A stretch of DNA of 64,000 nt from Trichostrongylus colubriformis (Eukaryota > Nematoda > Chromadorea > Rhabditida > Trichostrongylidae): the NCBI GenBank assembly GCA_963978905.1, contig OZ022261.1:6015992-6079991 (forward strand), given 5' to 3'. Below, one piece after another: positions 43,953 to 57,321 of the stretch. The stretch's first letter is position 1. Every line of letters begins with the position of its first letter. A model generated the notes under the pieces. It worked only from the letters and a program-made list of their open reading frames with translations, did not search any database and was not told where the DNA came from. The position numbers were made by a program, and so were the translations under genes.

Positions 43953-46900
43953 AAAACATATTCTTCATAAGACTCTCTCCCTCGCAAATATACAGTTTTC
44001 AAAAGAAGATTCGCATAAATCAAATTGTTATGATTTGATTTGTATGTGCCATGTAACAAGGAACACTTGGAGCCACTACACTCGTTGTGGCGATGATTTG
44101 ATTATCCCAAGGCGATTCGATGTGAATTCACCACATCGTTGAGCGTGTATCTACAAGTCGGCCCATAATTCAATCGCCAATAGGTCGAGCAGACCATGCC
44201 CAAATTTCAACAACCCACCCTCTACCCAGTTCCGTGCACATTATCACTACGAATCATTGCCGTCAGATAAAAACGAGAAAAAATTGGACCGGTGAGAGAA
44301 AAACTCTGCAAAAGAGAAACAATTCCCCCGTGCATTCTTGTAACAACTCGAAAAATTACCCATTATTTCCAGCTGAGATTCCCTCTAATGCATTTGAAAC
44401 GAGTGAAGGACTGGGTTCGGGAGCAGGAAAAGGGAACTGGAATTTTTCAATTGAAAGTGAATTTGTAAACCCAGAAAACCTTCAAATACTAACTTATACT
44501 TTAGTTATAAGTTTGCGAAACTGGACAGCTTCGACATGCTGGAAACTGTCGCACTCGACAGCTATGATTTTCATACCACTCGAATGACAGCCTGACAGTC
44601 ACCACTCGAATTGCGTTTTCGACATTTAGTTCTCCTTCTGTTCAGCTTGGAGATAAGAGCTGCTGAGATCTATCGAGCTCCGGGCTTGAAATAAGGCCCC
44701 GTCGTATCTCAGTTAAAAATATTAGCCCAAATGATTCGAAAGTGGATGACTTGATTTTTTCCCAGATATTTCTCAAATGATTCGGTTCGATGTTATTGAC
44801 CACAAACGCACCGGACAGCCGAGAAAGTTCAAACCAATGAGCTGTAAGCATTGCCGGATGTAAGCATGAAGAAGTTTCAGGAGTCACTGAGCTGAGGCCA
44901 CGAAATCCGACACGAAAAGACCCAAAAGAAGGAATCAGTAATCTTACAAAATGCTTCCAACTGTCGTTCTTATATTGTTTCTTTGCAAGGCGAAAAAGGG
45001 CCTTCTGTGGTGTACTGATAGACTCGGTCTAAAGGCTGTGGATATTCTGCAATAGTCATTAACCCTAAAATTAAGGGTAGACCCAGAGCAACCATTAACG
45101 CGGAGTATACGCGTTGATGGAACGGAAAAAAGGGGTTCTACTGATCTTCGCATACAGTGGCGACTAAAGTAAAAGAAACGAATGGCTGCAAAAAGGTGCC
45201 CATAGTAGTGTGTAACAATTGTAAAGTATTTCTTTGCATAAGCCGCTCGATCACATTTACAAAAATGCGAAATTACTTCATTGTGTATATTTGTACAATT
45301 TCTCAATATTACAGCTGACTTTTTTGGTAGGTTCGAAATAAATGAAGAATTATGTATGGAAGGAAAAGGGAAAGTCAAGGAAACTTTTCATAGTTCGGGG
45401 AGAATTCTATTCAGCCATGTGTATTGAAGGGATATGGGGCTTTCTGATGAGGTCGCTATTCAGATTGGTCTGGCAGAATCCATATAGTCGCCACACAATT
45501 CCGAGAAATTGAAGAGGGGTGCGGCTCGGTGAATTTACGTTTTGAGGCCGTTATCGTACTATGCAACACTATCACTTGAATGCCAGAAAAAATCGAAAAA
45601 GGTCGTAGGGATAAGAAAATTGATAGATTCAAGAACATGATAGCATCAATCTACATATAAGCTCCATTCTGTAGAAGCACCTTGTAAAAATCTGTTCCAA
45701 AGAATCCTTGAAATTATGACAAATCGCATCACGGTTATAAAAAATCCGCGTTTCCTTAGCAAAAACGATGATCAAAATCAATTTCCAAAACCTAAACATT
45801 CGAAGTAATCTCATGGCTAAGCTGTGGGCCTCCTTAAAGTTCAGGAATACTTACACAAGCAACACCCACAATAATCACTAAAATGTGTTTTCCATAGCCC
45901 TCCATGAACGGATTTCCAGAATGGCTATGTAATCTGAAGACACGCTTTGTTGCGCCCTTTTAGTCTTTTTTCTGAGCTGAACTTTTATTTCAGAAAAAAT
46001 TACCAAATTTACTGTGTGATAGATGCTTAAGTGTGATTACTCTGAAAAAGGTGGAATTTCAGGGATTCTTATGCAAGCCACTCAAAAGAATCAGTGCCCT
46101 GGCAAAAAAACGTCAAAACTGGAATATGGAGATTCGATGGCTGGCGCTACCCAGGTCCAACCCTCCACTCCACGTGCGTGGACTTCATTACTGCTATCAT
46201 AGTTACCGTAGCCGCAGGCACATCTCGATGGCATGAAACTTATCCCAAAAGAAAGAGAAAAAATTCAAAAAAAGGGTTGTATTCTCTCATGTATTTAGTA
46301 AAATAATCAGTAGAATTATTTACGCTTTATTTTCTTGCTCAACTTTTCAGTACGTAAAAATGGCACCGAAAATTCTCTTTGCACAACAGTCGAGACCACT
46401 GCGGCGAAAATATGTAGTTTGAAATTTTGAAATAGTTGGTGACTGTTTCAATAAGAGAAAAACCAAAGAAACAATACATCGGAGTATGACGTATAAAAAT
46501 TAGCGCAATAAGACTCACCATATACAACATATCGTATGTTAACGGTGTTTTAGATAAGTGACATGGGTGGGCCGTAGTTGAGGTCTAGCGAGAAACTGAA
46601 ATGCTAAAAGTAAAAAATCAATAGTAAATTCGCAGACACATAAGTATTCATGAACCAGTAACGACACCGTAAATATTACGCGGAATATTTCGATCAATCG
46701 GCTTCGCCAAGTAGAGAACACAAGTTCGGACCGTAATTGTACTATGCGAGCAGGTAAACTTCTAATATTTCGAAAAAAGGTGTCAGTGCGGCATCTAGTA
46801 AGATGGTACAAGCATACGGTATAATCATACATAGGCCCAAAAGCTATGAAAACTGCAGCTAATTTGCGAGCTGTGTACCTTGAAAGTATTTCGCACTTGG

Positions 46901-48929
46901 TCTCGCGGCTTAAGGCGCGATGCGTGCGAGGTAGGAGCACCACGTGTAATTGGGTCCTGTAGCGAGTGCCGTGACCTACGCCTTTTCAAGGTAATTCAGA
47001 AGACTAGCTACAAACGACGTCCCCCCCCCCCCCCCACCACACCCATTACCAACCAATTATGTACACACTCGACTTTTCTTTTGCGAAAAAGCCATTAAAG
47101 CAGTCTCTCTGTCATTCTTCAGACATGAGCACTTTGGAGAGTCTCGAGATAATTGTAATTCGGTGGAACAGCGTTTTTTCACTTTTGAAATAAGTGAAAA
47201 ACGTTCAGCCGGGGCTAACTGTGGTGACAAGGAAAGAGGGTTCAGCCCGACCCAATCCCCTTGTTGTCGTAGATTATTCAATTAATGGTTGTCCGTGTAA
47301 TCAACACCTTTTCCAGGCACTCATGAATGCCAGATAAGCAAAACTGAACAAATTGAAGTGATGCAAAAAGAACTTGTGCACTCTTTTCGAAAATTCAATT
47401 AAACATTTTTGTTGCCGCTGAAACTCTTACGGCAAATGAAAATTGCCTCATTCGGTCAGCAGCTATCTGAAACAGATCCATTCACAGAGCGTTGCAAATG
47501 GAATAAAGAAACTCTACCATTGAAGCTCTTCTCATCCCGTTCTCACATTAATTACGCTTCTTTCGTCTCCTATTAATCCATTTGCTTAGGAATAAATTGA
47601 AACTGAAGTTCTCCTGATTTTTAGAATGGAAAATCCTTCCACCATCAATATAAGTGGTCGCACTCGTAATGAAAACCATGATCGTGTACATGCTGAACAA
47701 TTCCAACAATAACAGAATTAAAGAGATTGGAGATTTTCAGGAACAGAGGAGATATGCACTCCCTCATCGCATTTGAGAACACAATTTCAAAAAAATCGAT
47801 AATCGTGAGTAGTATAAATCAAGCGCAAGGTGATCCCACTCCGTAGTTCCACCAAGGTGAAGCATTGCTGTTTGAGAAGTACAACCACCTCCTCCCCCCT
47901 CCCTCCCCCATCCCAAGTAGAGCCTGACAATACAAGTATATCCCCTCAAGTGAACAGGTGTTGTTAGCGTACGGATTAAAAAATTACGCCGTTGTGTTTC
48001 TGAAAAAAGAGGTAGAAAAGTCATCAATCTAATCATGTATATTGATGGTACTAACCATAGAATTACCTAGCACAAAGTACGAATTTTGCACGAAGTATAA
48101 CTTACTATCTAGCACAAAGTGTCTTTACTAATACACGGCCTTCCTGGAAAGCCCCTTTCCATCTCAAATACGAGTCCTGCCCTTTCTCAATACGACCCCA
48201 CTCGGGCATTCCTCAACCTATGCATGACTTTGACTTCATTCAAAAATTGAAGTTTAAAGTAAATGCTTCGAGGTTAAAATCCCGAAGCATTATGTTGATC
48301 TAAATTTGAATTGAACAATGTGAGACTTGCAAAATTTGTTCTAAAAGATTCGAAAAGCTTATTTTGTAGTAGCCTTTCTGAGTCTTCTGGAATAAATTTT
48401 TCAGTTCTCACGTAGTTCAATACATATTCAAATAAATAGTCTACACAAACATCAGTTATGTAGAGCGAATTGAAAGATTAAGAGAAATAGTCGGCAGTGC
48501 GTTCTTTTTTCCTACACAAAGTAATCAGTACTCTCGCGATCTCATCTTTCTGTGGTCTGGAAATCCGGGGCACATAAGCGTACCAGGAAATCTTACTTCA
48601 TTTGCTTCTAATTATAGGATTTGCATAATCCTAAACTGAATGAGCCATTATTTGAGCTGATTCTCAGCGCAGAATACGAATGCAACGCTTCAGTAGTACC
48701 TACGCACTTCACACCGACCACATCTATGAAATGGAGGGCAAAACGTCTACGCGGTTGGTTGTAGATTCTGATGCCTGAGTGGTCCATGAGAAACTATAAG
48801 ATTCGACTCAATTGTACATCTACAACTACGCCTCTCCCTAAGTTGTTAAAGGCTATCCAAACGATCACCGCGCCAAGCGAAACGCTCGCCGCGCGTCAAA
48901 GGGCTTGCCGGTCCCATAGTGATTTGACC
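43953..48929. other. Intergenic stretch upstream of dyc-1, no gene named
   Basis: I recognise no family here. Weak exon-like items: 44373-44468 (+) after TTTCCAG, LRFPLMHLKRVKDWVREQEK to a stop; 44642-44887 (-), an 81-codon frame starting MTPETSSCLHPAM; 45855-45905 (-), MEGYGKHILVIIVGVAC before GTAAGT. A 15-base C run is at 47021-47035. The dyc-1 promoter should lie in the lower part. Confidence 0.35.
45855..45905 (-). CDS. Candidate signal-peptide-like first exon
   Basis: The 17-codon frame MEGYGKHILVIIVGVAC has a hydrophobic core after a short polar start and ends exactly at a consensus GTAAGT donor. I could not find a following exon in phase: the nearest acceptor-like sites lead to stops. 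No family assigned, and it may be chance. Confidence 0.18.
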
Positions 48930-49169
48930 GTGTGCGTACCCTTATGTCAAAATTTTCGCACCGCTGCATGTCGCAAGCGAAGCAATGCGGACGAGCTAAA
49001 GGCGCTATGCTGGTGGGTCCCGAAGCGATTACAAGTCAACTGCGTATCGCGCCCCTGACATTGGCGTGTAATCGTTTCAAGACCCAACCACCGCGATGCG
49101 CATAGTTCGCCCACACTGCGTCGCACGCCGCTCGTAGTCGTGCGAAAATCCTGACATAAGGGTACACAC
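48930..49169. repeat. Hairpin MITE, long copy
   Basis: GTGTGCGTACCCTTATGTCA at the left end is the near-complement of TGACATAAGGGTACACAC at the right. The arms continue into TTTTCGCAC and GTGCGAAAA. The interior keeps TGTCGCAAGCGAAGC as in the short copy at 14617-14685, so the two are one family, the shorter with an internal deletion. Confidence 0.8.
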
Positions 49170-49268
49170 CCGATCTGACCACGCCCCAGGGAGGAGAAGG
49201 AGGGGCGCCGCCGCTTACTCGCGTGACCTGGCCTAGTTGGTCGGTCCCGAGCACAGCTTCCGACTGTC

Positions 49269-49372
49269 GCAAAGAGCGACCATTACATGCAATCGCGATA
49301 ATACATGGTTAGTGAGATTACGCATATTTCAAAGAGCGACCAATATATGCAATGGTGACGATTCATGGTTAT
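49269..49372 (+). repeat. Diverged tandem repeat, ~62 bp period
   Basis: CAAAGAGCGACCATTACATG and CAAAGAGCGACCAATATATG stand 62 bases apart, each followed by GCAAT and a version of CATGGTTA. Shortly after, TTTTCTCAGAAGGCTT is also repeated (about 49420 and 49510). Confidence 0.7.
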
Positions 49373-51929
49373 TATATCCGCTTCTGTTTTGCACGTCTTC
49401 GCGGGGTCAGAGTTCACTTTCTCAGAAGGCTTGCAAAATAAGAAAGCGGCGATTGATAATCCATTATGAAGTTTTTTCCAGGGGGCACGTATCACTGTGA
49501 TTCGGCGGCATTTTCTCAGAAGGCTTTCACAAGAGGCTTTCAAGTTGGAATGCGTGGAACGCAGATCAAGCCAGTATATAAACTCAAGCGATTGATGAAG
49601 AGCCTGCTCCAGTTTTTTCTCTCTTCTAGCCGGGGAACTAGGCAAAAAGGGAAGATTTTGGTGGTTGGCAAAAACTACTTTGGGCGATGAATATTATCTA
49701 ATCGATTATATTTCTTGTAGTTAGTCTGAATTGGGAAATTCGGAGGACTTGACCTCCAACTTTGGGAATGAGCTTAATCATGTATTTGTTTGTGTTTATT
49801 TGTTAGTTAAAGTTAGTAAAGGTTTAATTACCCAACTTTGAGGTCGCATCGTAAGCGATAACCGCGTGGCAAAGGCACTCAGACTTTGGTTCGAACAAGT
49901 CCAGCAAGGAAAAGGGTCGTGGATCCGTAAACCGACTATGAATGAGTGTAGGTATAAAACTAAAAGGCGAGCTTGGGTTATTCCCAAAGCTTATACTTTT
50001 TGGTCGCTTTTTACTCTACAGCGTATGCACGACACATTTTGCTTTGGTGTTTGAGTAGTTTTAATCTTCATAATTCAACTGAAAACGAAAAATAGAAAAA
50101 ATTATTCTCAAATGGAAAGAATCCCGAGCAAGAGAAAAAGAATCAATACAAAAGCGTAAGAGTTGTTATACGTACTATCACGCATAAGGATGCCCATAAA
50201 ACAGCGACGCAGAAAAACTAATGAAGTATTGGCGCCTATCGCAACACAAGAACAATGATAGAAGAAGTTTTCAGTGGCAATGCAGAAATATATCCAAAGA
50301 AATCTGTCAGTATCACTGAAAATCAAGAGGAATCAGGTAATGAAATCCTATGAAGCGGGCATGCTCTTCAAAATCAAGTCAAAAAATGGCATGCAAACAA
50401 ACAATGCCCATTACAGTAATACGAGAACTCGCAAAAATTGTTGACTGAGATTTCAGGAAAGACGATTTGAAAAGGAAAAAGGAGCAAAAATAAGAGAATC
50501 AGATGTAACAAGCTGTAAACCACCACCCAAATCCCTTGAGACGAGATCTTCGCTTTAGTGAATACTGCACGTGAGTGCTATAAATGAATCCTAATTCGAT
50601 ACGACAAGAAATGAATTGCACGCCGCACATACACACATATATTCATCCATCTATCTATAATAGCATTGGGAATGCGTGAGTGTGCCTCAAATACGACAGC
50701 ACAGATAAAGAACGAGGCGGCCTATGAGAGATGTGTAGATGACGATGCGAAAAAGAGCAATGTCGAATGCCGCTGCCCCGGTGTATTGTGAGCACGGATA
50801 ACCAAAGATGCTAAAAAGGGTGGGGATGCTGCCTTGTCATCGCACTTGATTCCCCACGTTCGCCCCTTGGTGGTATGCCCCTAGGGTATGCATGTTGCCA
50901 GTCGCTGTCATCACTGCGCGGACATCCGTCAAACTGACAATGCGGTCGCTTCACATGCAACAGATGCCCGTCTTCTAAAGTCAGACGTCGACGTCACTCC
51001 CATAAAGGAAATAAGTATTGTGAAGATGAAGAAAAAGAAGAGCTTGATCACATTCTATCATGCAGTATTGAAAGGTATTAGAAAAGTTGTGCTTCATCAA
51101 AAGGGTACGCAATATGAAGTTCGGAACAGCGAACAATGTCGATTCTTCTGAAAACAGCCTTCGCATTTTAGCGTTGTTTTAACTAAATGTGGATTCACAG
51201 AATAGCCTTGAATCCTGTTCTACTGGATACCGACCCAATCAAAGGCACGATTAGAAAATTGCAGCACAAAAATGGAAGTACCCTACAACGCTAAAATGCT
51301 ACAAAAATGGTATTCATTTGCCGACATTCGCTTACGACGACACGCTTAATTGGATGACAACCTTTCATAGATTTGCCCTTTCATAAATGTCGAAAACCCA
51401 TTTCCTGACGTCAAAACGATGGAAAAATGGATGTTTGAAACAACAGAGTAGGGAGTGGTGGGCTGCACAGAAAATGATGCATGCAGCTTCTCAGCTTCAT
51501 ACTATGCTTATGACTACAGAGAATGTAAGAAAAACATTAGGCTCGTACAGGATAAAGGAGGGTTCGTCAAAAATCAGCCTCTGAATATAAAGCGTTTTCT
51601 CCTTTAAAACAATGATTGTCGCACTCGAACTACAGTACTTTTCCACAGAGTTAGAGGAAATTTTTGGAGAAAAAAATTTGTCTTGTAAAAAACACATGCG
51701 TCCTTAATGCGTTCCACAATAGGAGTTAACCTAATTTTCTGGAGGATGGAAGGAAAAAGCAATTGAGAACTTATAAGCTAATTTACTAAGGCACTGACCT
51801 TGCAATTATACCCACCCTTCCTCGACCTTAAGAAAGGGATTTGCCAACCCTTCCAAAATGAAAAGTACCGCAACGCCCAATGGTCCTCATGACAATCTGG
51901 ACTAAACAGTGGCTGACCTGCAAAAGAGC
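49373..51929. other. No gene recognised
   Basis: Several open frames of 60-120 codons exist on both strands but none carries a motif or convincing splice structure. 49800-49850 shares TTTAATTACCCAACTTTGAG with 19000-19030, suggesting a dispersed repeat. Confidence 0.4.
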
Positions 51930-52320
51930 AGTGGGCTTGCAATATTTCGGAGACGATCTAGCAGCTGAGGGTAGTGTGGATCAGGTAGTGGTGGGTCGAG
52001 AGAATGCGGCACGGATGAAAAAGAAAGAAACCCTTGGAGACCTCTGCGATTGTCGATGCTCATAGACTCTCAAGGGAAAAGTAGTGGTAAGGTGTGGGAT
52101 GCTCTACTGCAGGGAGTGCAGACCCACGGTGAAAAGAGAGAGACAGCTGCAGTACCGATAAGAGCCACGGGAAGCCCTGAGAGGAGAGGACTCATAGGGA
52201 GCCATATCACCAAACCCTTAGCGGTGAATCTTTGGAGAAGGGCGAAAATGGCGACGTATGACAAGAGCAGCGAGCCCCGCTGCAGGTCGTTCGGGATGAA
52301 TCTCAAAGTTTAATCTCGCT
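51930..52320 (+). mobile_element. RTE-type LINE fragment (C-terminal RT region)
   Basis: The frame reads YFGDDLAAEGSVDQVVVGRE, NAARMKKKETLGDLCD, matching the LGSDLxxDGSVDxAVxGRINAAWMKWRESTGVLCD block that RTE elements have after the polymerase. Downstream, in other frames, are GMLYCREC- and KRERQLQ-like remains. Broken by frameshifts. The same family as LINE B at 33.7-37.8 kb. Confidence 0.8.
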
Positions 52321-52452
52321 ATGATACATGCTTAAATCCACTCTAGATCTGCGAATGATAGGGAACACTGCTCTAAGCCTCTAAACACTAGGTGGATTCA
52401 TTTAACATTGTACTGTAGAAGTTATACCCAGTATATTACCTTATTAAATCAG

Positions 52453-52637
52453 TATCGTCGGAACATCTAGAAAGTGGAGCAGTTATCGATCCATATTGGC
52501 CGATTCCACGACCAATTAACATGACAAGACATCGTAAGAATGAAGCGCTATTTGAACCGTCTAAAAGCCCAGGAAAAACAGTTCCGGAGACCTTTAACAA
52601 GCTTATGAAAAAAAATCGAAAAACCTTCAAGAAATAA
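52453..52637 (+). CDS. Candidate terminal exon, unassigned protein
   Basis: After TTAAATCAG, two bases and 60 codons read SSEHLESGAVIDPYWPIPRP, INMTRHRKNEALFEPSKSP and end KKNRKTFKK before TAA. Codon use looks like coding sequence, and the basic, Pro-containing tail resembles a cytoplasmic C-terminus. No preceding exon is found (an RTE fragment lies just upstream) and I know no family. Confidence 0.27.
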
Positions 52638-53859
52638 GCTGGCTAATGCGCAATGACTCTAACACATGCGAGACTGAAAAAAACATCCACTAAACCGCTC
52701 ATTAAGAAAAAGCAACATAATGACTTAATACCAATTCGTACTCGGAGCTGCATTACGGCAGCTGACCGCTGAAAACACTGTTAAAGTGAATGAAAAAAGA
52801 CTTTGCGATGAAATATTGTTCAAATCTTCAGGCCACAGAAGGTACCTTCCTTTTCCACGACTAAGCGGAATATGAATGGAAGCGGGTCGTGGAAGGCACA
52901 CCTAGCTTTCAATTAATAAAAGAGGAGAGTGTTATCGCAGTGAGGGGGGGGGGGGAGGGACGCATTTCAAAAACGCTAAATGATCATCATTTCCGTGCCT
53001 AACTTGTTGAATACTGTACACTGACATGCCTTTACAAGACTTTCGTGTTAGTGATGTACCGTGTATGTCCTATACAGATACTATCCTGTAAAGCAATAGG
53101 TAACAACCGCACATTCGCACGTAGCACAGCTGCAGTTTTTTTTAATCTCTTTGGAGGGGTTGTGCTGCTTATTTTCGCGGAATAGGTGAATCGGAGATAT
53201 TTCGGATTCGTTTGTAATTCACTCAAACGTGGGGGTACGAGCTTCCGTAGGAACCACTACTGCAATGTATTTATTGAAGGTGAGTTCAGATTCACATTGA
53301 ATCCCATGCTTAATCCAAGGTACTTGTTCGTAACACGATAGCTATGTCACATGTGGTATACAGCATTTAACAAGTTAGACACGTAAGCGATGCGTCATTA
53401 TTCTAGACTCTGATTATGCTGCGATAGCACCAGGAGGAGATTGTAAAACCTACAGTTCAAAATCTGTCGAAGTAGAGATAAAATTTTCAGGAGCTACTTG
53501 TACTGTGTCGTCTAGTGGACACGTTGTGTTTGATGACTTCAGTATTGGGTGTTTCATTTACTGAGGTACATGTAATAAGCAACAAGAAAATACTAATAAT
53601 AACATTACGAACGTTTTAAAAGCTACGATAACAAAACGACACTTCAGACACTGCTATTAGTACAATTGGAAGATGACAGAAAAGTGGCTTCGGAATAGCC
53701 AATAGGGAAATGATTGAAATATTTCGAAAATACAAGTGTGATTTTCACCACTCATTATCATCACCTAAAACAAATAAATGGGCAAAATTGTTTTTTTCAA
53801 GAAAAGCACAAAAACACCAACTTTTCCACGGAAAAAATGCAATAATTATCTACTAGACC
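52638..53859. other. No gene recognised
   Basis: Contains a 12-base G run at 52944-52955. An acceptor-to-donor interval at about 53491-53568 (+) is open for 26 codons but unsupported. Confidence 0.4.
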
Positions 53860-54111
53860 TTGCAAACGAGCAAAAAAAAAATACGGAAAACCTTAATTTC
53901 ACAAGGTGATATTAAGGCATCGTGTGAAACATTTGTGGATAAGTACATTTCAGCGAAATTGACCAACATCAACATTCCCACCAATGGTTTAGAGGCGATG
54001 TACATGAGTGTAATAGCAGGAAAAGTGATGGCAAATTCCGCCAAGATATCGATCACCACTAGATCAGTGGTACGTGAGTTCCGTGATGTCAGCGAAGTAT
54101 GCAAGACATAG
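53860..54111. other. Open on both strands, strand undecided
   Basis: On the plus strand GDIKASCETFVDKYISAKL, then LEAMYMSVIAGKVMANSAK with a GTACGT donor. On the minus strand VIDILAEFAITFPAITLMYI, then GMLMLVNFAEMYLSTN, which is hydrophobic and membrane-like. Both have splice-like borders and reasonable codons. One of them may be an exon, but I cannot tell which and know no match. Confidence 0.25.
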
Positions 54112-55072
54112 AATTGATTAATTATGAATAGGCACAGCTGTCGCATCGTTCGCAAAAATGTTCATGCCAATTCAACAAACAGGCGTCCCTAGCCGCGCCG
54201 TGACCCAAGACCACATCAGATTTGTTCTGCCCCCGTCACTCTCATCGACACTCACACAAGAAACATCAAATTTCGCGGTTATGTAACAAGTTTACCGAGA
54301 GATAGGTCGATTAATGGCCATGATGGGTACTGCTGGGACTGGAAAGAGAAGACCTGTACCAGGAACCTATATCGAAATAGAAGCAGTTTTTTGGACCAGT
54401 GAGGGTGGAAACGCAGCGTTCCATGATAAGTGGATTTACACCACTTCAAAAAACGCTGCATAAAACGGAAGTGGTTCCGAATAAGCCACACTTTTCAGTT
54501 CTCTGGAGAATAAGGAAAAATGAAAGCTGCAGAAGGCGAAAAGCTAATGAAATGAAATAAAAAATGAAGTGAAGAAGTGGCTAGGAGGAAAAAGGAAAGT
54601 TCTGACGAGGTTCCTAGGAGACATCGATCAAGCAAGGAAATTATGGTAGAGTCCTTGAAAGCTAAGAGCTTTATGATGAGCCTTCACGTTCCGAATATTT
54701 TATTAAAAATTTACTAGCAGAAATTTACTTTTATCTTGCAATTCATCAAACGGACGGGTTCGAGAGGATCCATAGGCGCTTAACTTCCACCTCAATTATG
54801 CATTGGAGCCGACCCATGACAGAATGTAATATGGAACCAGGCGGTATTGTGTCCGAGCCGCAAAATGTCAAAAATATTGGAAAAATGCGACCCGTCCCCT
54901 CCTCACTGGAAAACACCTACCCTGACGATACGATCCCCCACTCCTGACTGATGTTGTTCGTATAGTAAAGATATGTCTCTAAAAAGATCATCAGTGGATG
55001 GCTCCTTCTTTTTCTAATTGAAAAGAAGACGTCCCTCCACTTTAGGAATTCCACAACTTTTATTGCAGCTTT

Positions 55073-55239
55073 TCAATTTCATGCGAGCATCGTTGGTCTC
55101 TGAGAAACAGTCGACGATAGCAATTTGCAAGCTCAATACAACTGGTAAAAGTCGTGGAAAAATGCTCCCTACTTATAAAAAAACACCTCGAGAATATTCG
55201 GTCTCGGGTTCAGTATCTACTTCGGCATTCTCTGCATAA
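55073..55239 (+). CDS. Candidate terminal exon with poly(A) signal, unassigned
   Basis: After TTTATTGCAG the frame reads LFNFMRASLVSEKQSTIAIC, KLNTTGKSRGKMLPTYKKTP and ends SVSTSAFSA before TAA. The frame is also open upstream to about 55018. An AATAAA at 55270-55275 stands 31 bases after the stop. Ser/Thr/Lys-rich, so perhaps a cytoplasmic tail. No other exon of this gene was found. Confidence 0.33.
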
Positions 55240-55275
55240 GTAATTTTTTTTTCGAGGCGCCACGCTCCAAATAAA

Positions 55276-57321
55276 TTTTCTTGGCTCCCTATGTGATGAA
55301 TTTAACCGTGGGAGTTCTTTTTTTGCTGAATTTTTGTAATTTTTCTATGTCATGTCTCTTTGTCGCTACATCGAAAGCAGACCTTATCCAATAATCAAAA
55401 AATCGAATAGAAATGAAAGTTTTCAAATCGAAAGAATATTGAAATGAGATGTAAATCTGAAATCACGTTGTCGGGATTTTGACTGACAACGCCCCTTGTT
55501 CGTGTGTTGGAACCCACGCAGCGCTCGTGCAAAGAAAATAAGCGAAGTCTCTTTTCCGAAATCGCCATGATTACCGCAGGCGTAAAGTTTGAGTAATCCA
55601 AGTGCTGTTCAGCAACGCTGGATGCCCCTTTATGAGCCCCAGCAAAGATTCTGGAAGCTCCCAGGGGTTTTCAAAATAAGTCTTAAAAATTGTACCACGA
55701 CATGATATATGTACGACATTGCACTTAGAGCGTTAAAGCTTTTGCCATGAGATGTGCGAGATTTCTCAGGACTCACGATTGACTCTCAGTCAAGTACACC
55801 AGGAGGTAGGATACGCCACTTTTTCTTTGAAGAATCTCTTTAGAATGTTTATTTCATGGTGGGTCTGTGATCAATAGAGGTAAGCAAATCCAAGAAATTC
55901 AAGGCTGTAATGAACAACATAAAGCACTCCTCCAAGAGGTTAACAAAGCAACACGAGAGGGTAGGACATGAGCGTGAAGTGAACTCCAGATAGAGCCTTA
56001 CACTTGCAACCTCATATAGCTCATAATCCAAGTAGCTAAGAAGGAAAGACTAAACAGAAAATACAGTTCAGAGACGAAGTTAAGAACTTGTAAATCAATT
56101 GATATAAATTAACTTAAGCGAATGAAGTAGGATTAGAACGTTGGACTTGCATGTTATGTAAATATAGTGTAGGAGATAATAGATATGATAACTCAAGAGG
56201 TACTGGATTAGACACAAGGAATATTGGAGATATTCAATTCCTAGACAAATGACCGATTTTTATTTCCCTCGTAGAAATTCTTTATGACCAAAATTCTCTA
56301 TTTCTTCATTCTTTATTATGCCCATCTAACGTCACAATCAAAAATGAGAAGTGAATTAGATTGGAAAAGCCACAGTTTCAACCTTTAGATAGGTAAGTGG
56401 CCAAGTTTCGAACATTTCATCGTGTGTGTTTCCTTCCTTAGCCCGAAAATTTCCAAAAAGTGAACAACGTTGAACAAAAAACGCCAGTTTCAAGCTCGAT
56501 TCCCAGTCAATGCTAGGTGATCTTCTGACTACATAGCTGAGTCTCGTGAGTGTTGGCTGCCAATCACACAACTGAGTCTCGCATCAGAGGAAATCGCGTT
56601 GAGTCCAGTTGGAAAAAGGAAGATCCGGGGCTTTGAATTTGCGCCAGCATCCTCCATATTGCTTTCAACAAAGTGTTGAGGAAAAAGTTTGATGTATTTC
56701 ACTTTGCCGGGCTTTGTGAATGGAGGGCAATGGAAGAAAATGTCAACGAAACGGGCGTGTGCACTAAAATCGTCAAATCTTCCTTCTAAGTGTATCCCAT
56801 GAGCAAAAGAGCATATACTGGCCAAAAATGAATAAAAATTGCTAGACAACAGTCAGAAGATCCACGAATCGAAAGAGCACAGAGAGTATGCATTATGATG
56901 TAGGGGAACATGTACTGGTCAAGACGTCGACGATGGCGCGATGTGCCCCCCCCCCCCCTCCGAGATTTCCTCTTATGGCGAAATTGAATCTGTTAGTGAA
57001 TACGTAACGAACGAGCGGCAAAACATCAGCATTCACATTGTTGAAGTAGCATAGCACGAGCACACTACGAGAAGAAGATGAATAGAGACAAATTTATGTC
57101 AGGATAGTGCGGTTGGGCTAAAGCTGAAGAGAATAATACAGAAATGATCAAAAGATACATGAAAAATAGACGAAGGGAGAAGTCAGTCGAAATGAAACTT
57201 GCATTAATTATTGAGACGTGTCATAAAAAGGTCACTTAACATAGAAAACCCACTCTGGAAAAAGTATGGAAATTCGATTATTATACCGAATAGTCAAATC
57301 TGATTAAGATGTGCCCTAAAA
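55276..57321. other. No gene recognised
   Basis: AT-rich sequence with a 13-base C run at 56946-56958. The open frames (for example 56529-56849 on the minus strand) have no motif or splice support. Confidence 0.4.

Noticed and set aside
44373..44468. Plus-strand frame after TTTCCAG (RVKDWVREQEKGTG)
   Set aside because: It reads like protein but is only 31 codons with no partner exon; an overlapping longer frame is equally open.
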